In this document: positions 35,952-44,483 of the stretch, in pieces
How positions within the stretch are numbered: position 1 is the first letter of the stretch
Layout of the letters: every line of letters begins with the position of its first letter
Source: Ureibacillus xyleni
GTDB taxonomy: Bacteria > Bacillota > Bacilli > Bacillales_A > Planococcaceae
Assembly (NCBI RefSeq): GCF_900217795.1
Contig: NZ_OBMQ01000003.1
Coordinates: 124,001-188,000, forward strand
Length of the DNA: 64,000 bases
Direction of reading: 5' to 3'
Position numbers and translations under genes: made by a program
The notes under the pieces: generated by a model
Databases searched by the model: none
Seen by the model: only the letters and a program-made list of their open reading frames with translations
What the model was told of the DNA's origin: nothing

Positions 35952-36716
35952 TTAAGAACGGACTAGCTGGTATAAAAGTATTCCAGTAGCAACAGCAACA
36001 TTTAATGACTCTGCTTGCCCTAGAATTGGAATGATAACATTTTGATTTGTTTGGCTTAGTAACTGTGGATGAATTCCGCTACCTTCATTGCCAACGATTA
36101 ATGCAAAGCTATCTGTTTTCTCAATTTCAGTATATTCAATTGCGTCCTGAAGTGCTGTACCATAAACTTTCACTCCATTATCCTGCAAGTCTTCAATCCA
36201 ATCTGCTAACTCACCGCGCACAACAGGAATGTGGAAATGAGAGCCTTGACTTGAGCGTAACGTTTTTGGATTATAAGCGTCTGCACAGCCTTTTCCAAGA
36301 ATCACTGCATCAATACCTGCAGCATCTGCTGTACGAATCATCGTCCCAATATTACCTGGGTCTTGCACTGCATCAACAAGTAATAATTTGCGCCATTTTA
36401 ACTGATCTTCATGAGAAATCTCTAGCTGTTTACAATGAGCAAATACACCTTGAGAGTTTTCTGTTTCAGCAATTTCCTTTGCAACAGTTTGCGTTACTTC
36501 CACCATCATAACATTGTCGATATCCCATAATAATGGTAAATCGACACCTTCACGTACGATGATTTGTACAATTTGATCTTTATTTTTTAACGCTTCTTCC
36601 ACTAAATGAAATCCTTCAACAAGAAATTCTCCTGTTTTTTCGCGTTCTTTTCGAGTTGTAACAAGTTTTTTCCAATGCTTTACTAATGAATTTTGAGTTG
36701 ATTCGATACGTTTCAT
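35952..36716 (-). CDS. ysgA: SpoU/TrmH-family RNA methyltransferase (YsgA-like)
   Basis: A 254-residue SPOUT methyltransferase: an N-terminal substrate-binding domain (SLVKHWKKLVTTRKEREKTGEFLVEG) and the knotted SAM domain with motifs LLVDAVQDPGNIGTMIRTADAAG, LIVGNEGSGIHPQL and VIIPILGQAESLNVAVATGI. 2'-O-methylation of rRNA or tRNA is the family reaction; the exact target nucleotide is unknown. It lies upstream of pheS, as in B. subtilis. Confidence 0.9.
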   Translation of the reverse strand: MKRIESTQNSLVKHWKKLVTTRKEREKTGEFLVEGFHLVEEALKNKDQIVQIIVREGVDLPLLWDIDNVMMVEVTQTVAKEIAETENSQGVFAHCKQLEISHEDQLKWRKLLLVDAVQDPGNIGTMIRTADAAGIDAVILGKGCADAYNPKTLRSSQGSHFHIPVVRGELADWIEDLQDNGVKVYGTALQDAIEYTEIEKTDSFALIVGNEGSGIHPQLLSQTNQNVIIPILGQAESLNVAVATGILLYQLVRS

Positions 36717-36789
36717 ATGAACTTTGTTTACCGCCTTTTCACTTCATTCTTGCCTAATTTTACATGAAAAGTGGAACCATGTAAAAATT

Positions 36790-37893
36790 TTATATCAAAG
36801 CTAATTTTTTAAGGTGAACTGCTACCCTTTCAATATGTTGTTCAGTAGTTCCCTCTCCAAAAGAAATACGGAAAAATTGACGTGCCTTCGATATACTATT
36901 ACCCATCGCTAATATCGCTTTTGTCCCTGATGCACTATTGATGTCACATGCACTCCCTGTTGAAATGCAAATATTTTCTTCGTTCAAACTTAACATGACG
37001 TATTGACCTTCAACTCTTGGGATGCAAAGTCCACAAATGCTAGGAAATTGCTGAGCATCATGTGATTCAATCCACTCAACTGACGAATCGCGAATTACTT
37101 CCTTCAATTGTTTACGTAATCTCCAATGCTTATCTAAATGATATGCGTACTGTTCAACAGCTGTAGCCATCGCGACGATTGCAGGGGTATCCACCGTGCC
37201 ACCACGAATTCCCTTTTCATGAGTGACCCCAGGAAAAACAGGTACAATTCTTCTATGGGGATTTATATAAATAGCACCGCATCCTTTTGGTCCACCAATT
37301 TTATGAGCAGACACTGTAATACTATCCACTTTATGTGAAAACTGCGAAATATCAAGCTTACAAAATGATTGAACACAATCTACATGATATGGAATTCCTT
37401 GTTCATTAGCGATATTTGCAATGTCTTTAACCGGTTGAATCGATCCAATTTCTGAGTTTACATGTTGAATCGAGATTAGCACGGTATCTTTACGAATGGC
37501 GCGACTCAATTCAGCTAAATCTATGACACCATCTCTAGTAAATGATAGCTTTGTAATTTCAAATCCTTCACGTTCCAAAGTATTCATCGCAGCATGAACA
37601 CTCGTATGTTCTGCAGCGGAAGTGATAATATGTTTTCCTTTTCCTCCCCTTGCAAGAGAAAGGATTGCTAATATGTTGCCTTCTGTTCCACTGCCAGTAA
37701 AAACAACCCCGTCACGATTTACCCCCATTTTATCCGCAACGATTGCCCTTGCTTCTTCTAACAATACATGTGCTTTCCCTCCTGCATCGTGCAAACTAGA
37801 CGTATTACCATACACTTTTTTTGCCATTTGACTATAGACATCTATCGCAGCTTCTGTCATTGGACTTGTTGCCGCATAATCTAAATAAATCAT
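36790..37893 (-). CDS. nifS: Cysteine desulfurase associated with NAD synthesis
   Basis: PLP enzyme that takes sulfur from cysteine, here probably to build the [4Fe-4S] cluster of NadA. The 367-residue protein shows the NifS pattern: ITSAAEHTSVHAAM, the PLP Lys in VSAHKIGGPKGCGAIY, and the active Cys region ICISTGSACDINSASG. It is divergent from nadB, as in B. subtilis nifS/nadBCA. Confidence 0.9.
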   Translation of the reverse strand: MIYLDYAATSPMTEAAIDVYSQMAKKVYGNTSSLHDAGGKAHVLLEEARAIVADKMGVNRDGVVFTGSGTEGNILAILSLARGGKGKHIITSAAEHTSVHAAMNTLEREGFEITKLSFTRDGVIDLAELSRAIRKDTVLISIQHVNSEIGSIQPVKDIANIANEQGIPYHVDCVQSFCKLDISQFSHKVDSITVSAHKIGGPKGCGAIYINPHRRIVPVFPGVTHEKGIRGGTVDTPAIVAMATAVEQYAYHLDKHWRLRKQLKEVIRDSSVEWIESHDAQQFPSICGLCIPRVEGQYVMLSLNEENICISTGSACDINSASGTKAILAMGNSISKARQFFRISFGEGTTEQHIERVAVHLKKLALI

Positions 37894-38000
37894 TGTGATA
37901 ATCCCTCATTTTCGATAAAAAATCGCAGGAAAAGTCTGCAATTTTTAAAAGAATAGTAGTAAAATCAATGCTTGTTTTCTACTTCATTTTATGTAAATAT

Positions 38001-38020
38001 AAGTGTCAAGACAACTGTAA
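38001..38020. promoter_or_regulatory. Possible regulatory palindrome in the nifS/nadB intergenic region
   Basis: AAGTGTCAAGACAACTGTAA contains TGTC and GACA half-sites in inverted orientation, 14 bases upstream of the nadB start. In B. subtilis nifS/nadB is repressed by NadR (YrxA/NiaR) from this intergenic region. Whether this element is its site here is a guess from position and symmetry. Confidence 0.35.
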
Positions 38021-38033
38021 AGAAGGGAACTCT

Positions 38034-39620
38034 ATGAAAATCGATACTGATGTCGTCATTATTGGAAGTGGTATTGCCGCACTTCAAGCAGCTCGTGTTT
38101 TATCACAAAAATTTGACGTTCATATCGTCACAAAGGCAAACATTACAAATGGTAGTTCTTACAAAGCGCAAGGTGGTATCGCAGCTGTTACAAGTTCTGA
38201 TGACTTTACCTCGTTGCACATACAAGATACATTAGATGCTGGAGAACATCATCATTCAACCGAAAATGTAGAAGCGTTAGTTGAAAAAGGAAAAGATGCA
38301 ATTACACAACTTATCAATGATCAATTTTCTGTTGACCGTAAAGAAGATGGCGGTATTTCATTAGGTCTTGAAGGTGCACATAGTAAACCACGAATCATTC
38401 ACTCAGGCGGCGATGCAACTGGAAAAGCGTTAGTCGATCATTTAATCGAAAAACTACCTCAAAATGTTATTGTTCATGAATATGAGCTTGCTTACGAACT
38501 GTTACTAAACACTTCAGGCGAATGTATTGGCGTTAAAACAAAAGCTAACGCAGATGAGAAAATCTACTTTGCCTCGTATGTCATTTTAGCTACTGGTGGT
38601 GCAGGTGCTATCTATTCATGTACATCTAATTGTTCAGATAGTTATGGAGATGGTATTGCTCTAGCCTTTTTAGCGGGTGCAAAGATTGCCGATATGGAAT
38701 TTGTTCAGTTCCACCCTAGTTTACTTTACATTGATGGCAAATCAAAGGGTCTTGTTTCGGAGGCAGTGCGCGGAGCTGGTGGTTATTTTGTTGATGAAAG
38801 TGGCCGAAAAGTTATGGAAGGTGTTCATCCTTTAGGTGATTTAGCACCAAGGCATATTACAGCTTATGAAATGTATAAAGAACGTGAAAAAGGTAATGAA
38901 GTATACATCGACATCTCACAAATTGTCGATTTTGAAAAAAAGTTCCCGACCATTACAAAATTATGTGAAGAAAATGGAATTTCAATTAGTCATAAACGTA
39001 TTCCCATCGCACCTGGCAGCCACTTTTTAATGGGTGGTGTTGTGGCAGATTGCTTCGGGCATACAAGCATTCCAAGACTTTTAGCAGTTGGAGAAGTAGC
39101 GTGCACCGGAGTTCATGGAGCAAACCGATTAGCAAGCAACTCATTGTTAGAAGGAATCACTTTCGGAAGATTAATGGCCGAAAACCTTTTAAAATACGGT
39201 ACGAAACAAAAAAACTTCCAACAAATTCAAACAAATAGACGAACAAACTCTCTAGAACTTCTACCAGCTCATACAGTTCAAAATGAAATGTTAGCGCATG
39301 CAGGAATCTTAAGAGATCGTGAAGGTTTAAATAGATTAGTTAAGATATTACCAACTCATGAGCAGTACTTTACCATTGATTTGAGTAAGTTAACCCGAAA
39401 AAAAATTGAACTAATCTTTATGCATATTAGTTCAACATTAGTGGCGACTTCTGCCCTAACACGAAAGGAATCTCGAGGTGCCCACATTCGCAAAGATTAC
39501 CCGCTGAAAGATGACTATTGGAAAAAGAAATGGGTAGTATTTGAAAAAGGAAAATTAAATGTGAAGGATGAGCTTTATGAACAAAATCAAATTACAAACA
39601 ATGTTAAAGCAGTTTTTTAA
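38034..39620 (+). CDS. nadB: L-aspartate oxidase
   Basis: Oxidises aspartate to iminoaspartate, the first step of de novo NAD synthesis. The 528-residue protein is a fumarate-reductase-type flavoprotein: VVIIGSGIAALQAARVLS, the region GSSYKAQGGIAAV, HSGGDATGKALVDHL, EFVQFHPSLLYI and GEVACTGVHGANRLASNSLLEG. The ATG at 38034 has GAAGGGAAC upstream; the frame runs 66 bases further 5' without a ribosome site. nadB overlaps nadC by 44 bases. Confidence 0.95.
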   Translation: MKIDTDVVIIGSGIAALQAARVLSQKFDVHIVTKANITNGSSYKAQGGIAAVTSSDDFTSLHIQDTLDAGEHHHSTENVEALVEKGKDAITQLINDQFSVDRKEDGGISLGLEGAHSKPRIIHSGGDATGKALVDHLIEKLPQNVIVHEYELAYELLLNTSGECIGVKTKANADEKIYFASYVILATGGAGAIYSCTSNCSDSYGDGIALAFLAGAKIADMEFVQFHPSLLYIDGKSKGLVSEAVRGAGGYFVDESGRKVMEGVHPLGDLAPRHITAYEMYKEREKGNEVYIDISQIVDFEKKFPTITKLCEENGISISHKRIPIAPGSHFLMGGVVADCFGHTSIPRLLAVGEVACTGVHGANRLASNSLLEGITFGRLMAENLLKYGTKQKNFQQIQTNRRTNSLELLPAHTVQNEMLAHAGILRDREGLNRLVKILPTHEQYFTIDLSKLTRKKIELIFMHISSTLVATSALTRKESRGAHIRKDYPLKDDYWKKKWVVFEKGKLNVKDELYEQNQITNNVKAVF

Positions 39621-40422
39621 TGAAGATATTGGTGATGGTGATCTTTCAAGTGAATTGCTATTTTCACCTACTGAACAGGGGTCCTTCACATTTTATGCAA
39701 AAGAAGAAGGAATTTTTTGTGGAGCCGAAATTATTGAAACTGGTTTTTCTTTATTAGATTCATCTTTAAAAACTACGATTCTAAAACAAGATGGCGAGAA
39801 ACTAAATAAAGGTGATGAAATTGCAATTATCGAAGGAAATTTACGTAGTTTACTAACTGGCGAACGGGTTGTTTTAAATTTAATCCAACGAATGAGTGGA
39901 ATTGCAACAAATGCTTCTAGAGCCGTCCAATTAACAGAAGGAACAAACGCTAAGATTTGTGACACTCGAAAAACAATTCCAGGTCTTCGAATGCTAGATA
40001 AATATGCCGTTCGATCTGGTGGTGCTTTCAACCATCGCAGCGGCCTTTATGATTGCATCATGTTAAAAGATAACCATATTTCCTTTGCCGGTAGTATTAC
40101 CAATGCAGTAAAAACTGCTAAAGCAAGAGTTGGTCATACCGTGAAAATAGAAGTTGAAATTGAAACGAAACAACAACTTTTGATGGCAATAGAAGCTGGA
40201 GCAGACATTATTATGTTCGATAATCGCTCACCTTTAGAAATTGCCGAATGGTTATCACTCGTTCCACCCCATATCACAACCGAAGCATCTGGTGGAATCA
40301 CGTTAGAAAACTTACGCAGTTATGCAGAGACTGGTATTGAATGGATTTCTTTAGGGGCCCTTACCCACTCTGTTAAAGCTTTGGATATTAGTGCATTAGT
40401 AAAACTAAAGGGGGCAATGTAA
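39577..40422 (+). CDS. nadC: Nicotinate-nucleotide pyrophosphorylase (carboxylating)
   Basis: Converts quinolinate and PRPP to nicotinate mononucleotide. The 281-residue protein has the QAPRTase landmarks [75 protein letters not shown] and [10 protein letters not shown], plus the C-terminal [19 protein letters not shown]. The ATG at 39577 sits 7 bases after AAGGATG; an ATG nine bases earlier overlaps that site. The start lies inside nadB, so translation is probably coupled. Confidence 0.95.
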   Translation: MNKIKLQTMLKQFFNEDIGDGDLSSELLFSPTEQGSFTFYAKEEGIFCGAEIIETGFSLLDSSLKTTILKQDGEKLNKGDEIAIIEGNLRSLLTGERVVLNLIQRMSGIATNASRAVQLTEGTNAKICDTRKTIPGLRMLDKYAVRSGGAFNHRSGLYDCIMLKDNHISFAGSITNAVKTAKARVGHTVKIEVEIETKQQLLMAIEAGADIIMFDNRSPLEIAEWLSLVPPHITTEASGGITLENLRSYAETGIEWISLGALTHSVKALDISALVKLKGAM

Positions 40423-40423
40423 A

Positions 40424-41524
40424 GTGGCGATTGCAAATCTATTAAATAATAAGGTTATGTTACCAGAAAAATACCGCACAATGGAACTTGCTGAAATGGA
40501 AAGCCGCATTCGTGATATTAAAGGAAAATTAGGCGAAAAATTATTTATTCCTTGTCATCATTATCAAAAAGATGAGGTTGTTCAGTTTGCAGATAGTATT
40601 GGGGACTCTCTTCAACTAGCACAAGTTGCTGCAGCAAACAATAAAGCTGAACATATCGTTTTTTGTGGCGTTCATTTTATGGCCGAAACTGCGGATATGT
40701 TAACAACTGATAAACAAACCGTATATTTACCGGATATGCGTGCAGGCTGTTCAATGGCAGACATGGCAGACATTTATCAAACGGAAGAAGCTTGGGTTCA
40801 GCTACAGGAAATCTTTGGCGATACAATCATTCCACTCACTTATGTAAACTCAACTGCAGCGATTAAAGCTTTCACAGGGCGTAATGGTGGTGCCTGTGTA
40901 ACATCTTCCAATGCAAAGAAAATGGTGAAATGGGCATTTACTCAAAAAGAACGTTTATTCTTCTTACCCGACCAACATTTAGGACGTAATACAGCTTTTG
41001 AGTTAGGTATTCCACTAGAACAAATGGCCGTGTGGAACCCGATTACTGGCAAGCTAGAGTTTGAAGGTAATGTGGAAGATATTAAAGTGATTCTTTGGAA
41101 AGGACATTGCTCCGTTCACCAAGGTTTTACAGTAGAAAATGTGCGTGAAGTGCGTGAAAAGTATCCTGAGATGACAATCATTGTTCACCCAGAATGTTGT
41201 CGCGAAGTAGTAGAAGTATCAGATATGAATGGATCCACAAAATTTATTGTGGATACGATTAATGCTGCTCCTGCTGGGTCAAGCTGGGCAATCGGTACGG
41301 AGATGAACTTAGTGAAACGAATCATTGCTGAACATCCAGATAAAACAATTATTTCATTAAATGAAAATATGTGTCCTTGTTTAACAATGAATCGAATCGA
41401 CCTCCCACATCTTCTATGGGCATTAGAAATCATCGAAAATGGTGAAGAAGGCAATGTCATTAAAGTAGATGAGGCAATTACAAAAGAAGCAGTTTTATCT
41501 TTAGATAGAATGCTGTCATTATAA
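40424..41524 (+). CDS. nadA: Quinolinate synthase, GTG start
   Basis: Condenses iminoaspartate with dihydroxyacetone phosphate to quinolinate using a [4Fe-4S] cluster. The 366-residue protein is the long Bacillus-type NadA, with cysteines in [21 protein letters not shown] and [12 protein letters not shown] as cluster ligand candidates. It begins with GTG, two bases after the nadC stop, preceded by AAAGGGGG. It completes nadB-nadC-nadA and is followed by a strong terminator. Confidence 0.95.
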   Translation: MAIANLLNNKVMLPEKYRTMELAEMESRIRDIKGKLGEKLFIPCHHYQKDEVVQFADSIGDSLQLAQVAAANNKAEHIVFCGVHFMAETADMLTTDKQTVYLPDMRAGCSMADMADIYQTEEAWVQLQEIFGDTIIPLTYVNSTAAIKAFTGRNGGACVTSSNAKKMVKWAFTQKERLFFLPDQHLGRNTAFELGIPLEQMAVWNPITGKLEFEGNVEDIKVILWKGHCSVHQGFTVENVREVREKYPEMTIIVHPECCREVVEVSDMNGSTKFIVDTINAAPAGSSWAIGTEMNLVKRIIAEHPDKTIISLNENMCPCLTMNRIDLPHLLWALEIIENGEEGNVIKVDEAITKEAVLSLDRMLSL

Positions 41525-41532
41525 TTTGGTTT

Positions 41533-41557
41533 GGAGGGAACGTTCCCTCCTTTTTTT
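41533..41557 (+). terminator. Terminator of nadBCA
   Basis: Perfect palindrome GGAGGGAACGTTCCCTCC followed by seven T residues, 3' of nadA. Confidence 0.92.
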
Positions 41558-41625
41558 ATTCATTTATTTACTACGTATAGTTTTCATTTGTACAGGCAAA
41601 CTACTTAATGAGGAGGAGATTGTTT

Positions 41626-41835
41626 ATGAACTTTCAAATTAGAGACGCAATAAAACAAAATGTACAGGGTGATAGTGCTACAGAATTCCGCGACACTGTG
41701 CAAGACGCAATTTCCCGTGGAGATGAACATTTACTCCCAGGATTAGGCGTATTTTTAGAAGCATGGTGGAAAGCATCTTCAGACGAAGAACAACAAGCCT
41801 TTACTGAAAAACTATCTAAAACCTTTATGAACTAA
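41626..41835 (+). CDS. sspI: Small acid-soluble spore protein SspI
   Basis: A 69-residue minor SASP of the SspI family: MNFQIRDAIKQNV at the start, the central DAISRGDEHLLPGLGVFLEA and a polar C-terminus. Expected to be made in the forespore under sigma-G and packed in the spore core. The ATG at 41626 follows GAGGAGGAG; an ATG 18 bases upstream would run through that site. In B. subtilis sspI lies beside ysgA; here it is about 5 kb away, after nadA. Confidence 0.92.
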   Translation: MNFQIRDAIKQNVQGDSATEFRDTVQDAISRGDEHLLPGLGVFLEAWWKASSDEEQQAFTEKLSKTFMN

Positions 41836-41844
41836 AACTTTACA

Positions 41845-41876
41845 CTGGCAATATGCGATTCATATTGCCAGCCATT
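41845..41876. terminator. Stem-loop between sspI and the marR gene
   Basis: An 11-bp perfect stem CTGGCAATATG / CATATTGCCAG with a 5-base loop and only a short T-run (CCATTTT). It probably ends both converging transcripts. Confidence 0.6.
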
Positions 41877-42302
41877 TTACAATCCCCAATCTTTTGCCAT
41901 TAAATCTTTCAGAATAGAGATCTCGTTTTCTCCAATATGATTTGATATTTTAGTTAATAATTCATTTTTGATTGAATTATATTTTTCTACACATCTTTCC
42001 CCAAGTTCTGTTAACTCAATACATTTATCTCTTTTGTTATTTGCATTCAAAACATTGACTAATCCTTTTTCTTCAAGCTTTTTGATAAATTTATGAGTAG
42101 CTTGACGTGTAATTTGCACAGTTTTTGTAATAGATGAAATGGTTGGTTGTTTTTTATAAATCTTCGCCATAATATACCATTCTGAATTCGATATGGAGAC
42201 GTCGCTCATTTCACTCCACTTTTCCTCAAGAACTTTTCGAATCATGTTATGTCTTTCGCTAATTACATCAAATAAATCCAAAGATTCATATTGTGAATTC
42301 AT
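41877..42302 (-). CDS. MarR-family transcriptional regulator, divergent from carD-like gene
   Basis: A 141-residue MarR-type protein with the winged helix at about residues 45-105 (NSEWYIMAKIYKKQPTISSI, TRQATHKFIKKLEEKGLV, wing NANNKRDKCIELTELG). The ATG at 42302 has GGAGTG upstream; a longer frame to 42332 would run over the promoter and was rejected. Two identical 15-bp palindromes between it and the divergent CarD-like gene are almost certainly its operators. Ligand unknown. Confidence 0.85.
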   Translation of the reverse strand: MNSQYESLDLFDVISERHNMIRKVLEEKWSEMSDVSISNSEWYIMAKIYKKQPTISSITKTVQITRQATHKFIKKLEEKGLVNVLNANNKRDKCIELTELGERCVEKYNSIKNELLTKISNHIGENEISILKDLMAKDWGL

Positions 42303-42334
42303 CAATTTCACTCCAAGTTTTAAATGTGTCAATT

Positions 42335-42363
42335 AGTATACAAAAATTGCATTATAACGTCAA
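42335..42363 (-). promoter_or_regulatory. Sigma-A promoter of the marR gene
   Basis: On the minus strand TTGACG (42358-42363), a 17-bp spacer and TATACT (42335-42340). The -35 box lies in the left half of operator 1. Confidence 0.75.
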
Positions 42364-42373
42364 CTAAGTTGAC
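42359..42373. promoter_or_regulatory. MarR operator 1
   Basis: Palindrome GTCAACTAAGTTGAC: 7-bp arms around one base. Each arm ends in TTGAC when read outward, so the element carries the -35 boxes of both divergent promoters. An identical copy lies 46 bp away. Confidence 0.85.
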
Positions 42374-42397
42374 ATTTTTCAGAAAATAGAGTACTAT
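42369..42397 (+). promoter_or_regulatory. Sigma-A promoter of the carD-like gene
   Basis: TTGACA (42369-42374), a 17-bp spacer and TACTAT (42392-42397). The -35 box overlaps operator 1, and operator 2 begins 8 bases after the -10 box, over the expected start point. Confidence 0.78.
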
Positions 42398-42404
42398 TAA
42401 AATA

Positions 42405-42419
42405 GTCAACTAAGTTGAC
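42405..42419. promoter_or_regulatory. MarR operator 2
   Basis: A second exact copy of GTCAACTAAGTTGAC at the predicted transcription start of the carD-like gene, placed to block initiation when bound. Confidence 0.85.
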
Positions 42420-42444
42420 AAATACAGTTTGGGAGGCACAATAA

Positions 42445-42957
42445 ATGTTCAAGATTGGTGATACGATTATCTATTCTTCTCATGGTTTATGCCAGATTGA
42501 TGATATAACAGAAAAGACATTCTCTGGTGTGACAAAAACGTATTATGTCCTACATCCTGTCGATAATATTCAACTACAAATAAATGCCCCTATTGATAAT
42601 AAAACGATTTCAATGCTAGAAGTGATGACAAAGGAACAAGCAAATGAAATCTTTACCTTATTTACTTTACCTGGCATTGAATGGATTGAAAAAAACAATC
42701 AACGGACACAAATTTATTCAAGCATCATTAAAAAGGGTAACCGTAAAGAAATTTCCAAAATTATTAATACGTTGATGACAAAAAAATACGAACTTGAACA
42801 AGAAGGAAAGAAATTTCCTGAGTACGATCGTAAATTGTTATTATCAACTCAAAAAGTTTTATTTGCAGATTTAGCCCTTTCATTAGAGACAACCCCAGAA
42901 ATCATCGAAGAAAAAGTTGAGAAACTTTTACAAATATGCGATAAACAAACAACTTAA
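42445..42957 (+). CDS. CarD-like transcription factor
   Basis: A 170-residue protein with an N-terminal CarD/TRCF RNA-polymerase-interaction domain (FKIGDTIIYSSHGLCQIDDI, TYYVLHPVDNIQLQINAPID) and a helical C-terminal domain (about 75-165). Homologues bind the RNA polymerase beta subunit and change open-complex stability. B. subtilis has a comparable small protein, YdeB. The ribosome site is GGGAGG before the ATG. A divergent MarR gene and two shared operators suggest that it is induced by a small molecule. Confidence 0.85.
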   Translation: MFKIGDTIIYSSHGLCQIDDITEKTFSGVTKTYYVLHPVDNIQLQINAPIDNKTISMLEVMTKEQANEIFTLFTLPGIEWIEKNNQRTQIYSSIIKKGNRKEISKIINTLMTKKYELEQEGKKFPEYDRKLLLSTQKVLFADLALSLETTPEIIEEKVEKLLQICDKQTT

Positions 42958-42967
42958 TAATGAACAT

Positions 42968-43003
42968 TAAAAAAGCAACCTAGCGTCTCCCAGGTTGCTT
43001 TTC
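42968..43003. terminator. Bidirectional terminator after the carD-like gene
   Basis: AAAAAAGCAACCT pairs with AGGTTGCTTTT around a 10-base loop; on the minus strand six T residues follow. It ends both the carD-like transcript and anything transcribed leftward from the structured segment. Confidence 0.88.
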
Positions 43004-43138
43004 CTATGTAGCGATGAGTCTTTCCATCTTGAAATTGTCATCGCGCAAGATCAATCCCAGCGAGTCCCCCGTTCATGATCTATCTATATCCCAGTGGAAA
43101 AGTACACCACCCGCATACTTTTCCACGGCAATACACAT
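43004..43138 (-). ncRNA. Unexplained three-hairpin segment with a short TGA-interrupted reading frame
   Basis: Between argF and carD lie three perfect stems in a row: GCGATGA/TCATCGC (43011-43044), AGATCA/TGATCT (43048-43081) and GTGGAAAAGTA/TACTTTTCCAC (43094-43126). A strong terminator adjoins on the left. On the minus strand a frame begins at ATG 43138 after AGGGGAAG, reads MCIAVEKYAGGVLFHWDIDR then S, meets TGA at 43073-43075, and continues TGDSLGLILRDDNFKMERLI to a TAG at 43004. Either a small structured RNA or the remnant of a short gene would fit. No known family was recognised. Confidence 0.4.
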
Positions 43139-43234
43139 CTACTTCCCCTGAAGTTATTTGTGCATTTATAAAAAATTTCAATTTCACCTGTCGCTGAAGC
43201 TTTCGGTGCAGAGGTAAAAATTTTTCTTCTTAAA

Positions 43235-44200
43235 TTATGCAAGCAAAGAAATTAGTACCGCTTTTTGTGCATGAAGTCTGTTCTCTGCCTGCTCGAAGAT
43301 ATAAGAATTTGGTCCATCGATTACTGATGTTGCCACTTCTTCTTCACGGTGAGCTGGTAAACAGTGTAAGAACATGTAGTCAGATTTCGCATGTGCTACT
43401 AGAGCATCATTAATTTGATAACCTTTGAAATCTTCTAAACGCTTCGCAGACTCTTCTTCTTGGCCCATACTAGTCCAGACATCTGCATAAACAACATCGG
43501 CATTTTTCACAGCTGCAACTGGATCTGTTGTTACTGTCACGATACTTCCGTTAGCTTTAGCGATTTCTTGGGCTTTCGCAATAATTTCTGGATTTGCTTC
43601 ATAACCTACAGGAGTTGCAACTGCAATGTCCATTCCAACATGGGCAGAAGCTACCACTAATGAATGAGCCACATTATTGCCATCACCAACGTAAGCCACT
43701 TTTAATCCTTTGAATTCGCCTTTATTTTCTGCGATAGTTTCTAAGTCAGCTAATGCTTGGCACGGATGATAAATATCTGTTAAACCATTAATAACTGGGA
43801 TAGAAGCATGTTCAGCTAATTCTTTAACCATTTCATGAGAGTTAGCACGAATCATAATGGCATCTAAGTATCCTGATAAAACGTGACCTGTATCTGAGAT
43901 TGGTTCACCACGGCCAATTTGCATATCTCGGGAATGCATAAACATCGCTTTACCACCAAGTTGATTCATTCCAACTTCAAATGAAATACGTGTACGCGTT
44001 GAATGTTTTTCGAAGATCATTCCTAGAGTTTTGCCTTCTAGTAATCTAGGACATCTACCTGCTTTAGTAATGGTTTTTAATTGTGTTGCTAATTTAATTA
44101 AATCTTGTACTTCCTCACTTGTATAATCAAGCAGTGTCAGTAGATCTTTTCCTTTCAAACTTGACACTAGCTTTAACTGAACCTCTTCTAATAATTTCAT
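43235..44200 (-). CDS. argF: Ornithine carbamoyltransferase
   Basis: Forms citrulline from ornithine and carbamoyl phosphate in arginine synthesis, or works in reverse in the deiminase pathway. The 321-residue protein has the carbamoyl-phosphate motif STRTR near residue 70, HPCQALADL near residue 148, the ornithine-side loop DVWTSMGQE and [11 protein letters not shown] near residue 285. The gene stands alone, without argCJBD or arcABD. Two ARG boxes in its promoter argue for repression by arginine, so the biosynthetic assignment is preferred. Confidence 0.94.
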   Translation of the reverse strand: MKLLEEVQLKLVSSLKGKDLLTLLDYTSEEVQDLIKLATQLKTITKAGRCPRLLEGKTLGMIFEKHSTRTRISFEVGMNQLGGKAMFMHSRDMQIGRGEPISDTGHVLSGYLDAIMIRANSHEMVKELAEHASIPVINGLTDIYHPCQALADLETIAENKGEFKGLKVAYVGDGNNVAHSLVVASAHVGMDIAVATPVGYEANPEIIAKAQEIAKANGSIVTVTTDPVAAVKNADVVYADVWTSMGQEEESAKRLEDFKGYQINDALVAHAKSDYMFLHCLPAHREEEVATSVIDGPNSYIFEQAENRLHAQKAVLISLLA

Positions 44201-44236
44201 TAACTAACGCCCCTTATTTCGTTGATGATGTAATTT

Positions 44237-44265
44237 ATTATACATATGTATATTTATTAAATCAA
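44237..44265 (-). promoter_or_regulatory. Sigma-A promoter of argF
   Basis: On the minus strand TTGATT (44260-44265), a 17-bp spacer and TATAAT (44237-44242), about 40 bp upstream of the start codon. Confidence 0.75.
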
Positions 44266-44280
44266 GTGTATTTTTATGAT
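44247..44280 (-). promoter_or_regulatory. Tandem ARG boxes (AhrC/ArgR sites) in the argF promoter
   Basis: Two 14-bp elements on the minus strand, TTAATAAATATACA (44247-44260) and ATCATAAAAATACA (44267-44280), resemble the ARG-box pattern TGAATAAAAATTCA. Their centres are 20 bp apart, two helical turns. They cover the -35 box and spacer, the expected arrangement for arginine repression. Confidence 0.65.
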
Positions 44281-44428
44281 TTATTTAAACTTTTTCTAAA
44301 CAGACAATATTCATTAAATATCGAGAAAAATATGAAAAATACTTATAAATATTCGTTATTAAGATTAAAAATGAGCATCGATAAATACACCACTATTACT
44401 TATATGCACGTTCGACTGTTTTAGACAC

Positions 44429-44454
44429 AAAAAAAGGAAGAAAATTTTTTCTCC
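44429..44454 (-). terminator. Terminator of the DUF5050 gene
   Basis: On the minus strand GGAGAAAA pairs with TTTTCTTCC and is followed by seven T residues, 3' of the DUF5050 gene. Confidence 0.7.
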
Positions 44455-44483
44455 CCAAAAGTTTCATATATATACATTCCGAA

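Noticed and set aside
36047-36511. 154-codon plus-strand frame antisense to ysgA
   Set aside because: Composition rich in Leu, His and Gln typical of antisense to AT-rich coding DNA; no ribosome site or homology pattern.
43073-43075. In-frame TGA read as selenocysteine in the mini-frame next to carD
   Set aside because: No redox motif around it, no clear bacterial SECIS loop, and no sign of selenocysteine machinery; a structured RNA or nonsense codon is simpler.
42961-43234. Known riboswitch, T-box or 6S RNA in the argF-carD gap
   Set aside because: No T-box motif, no L-box, S-box, purine or other aptamer core could be matched; left as unexplained structure.
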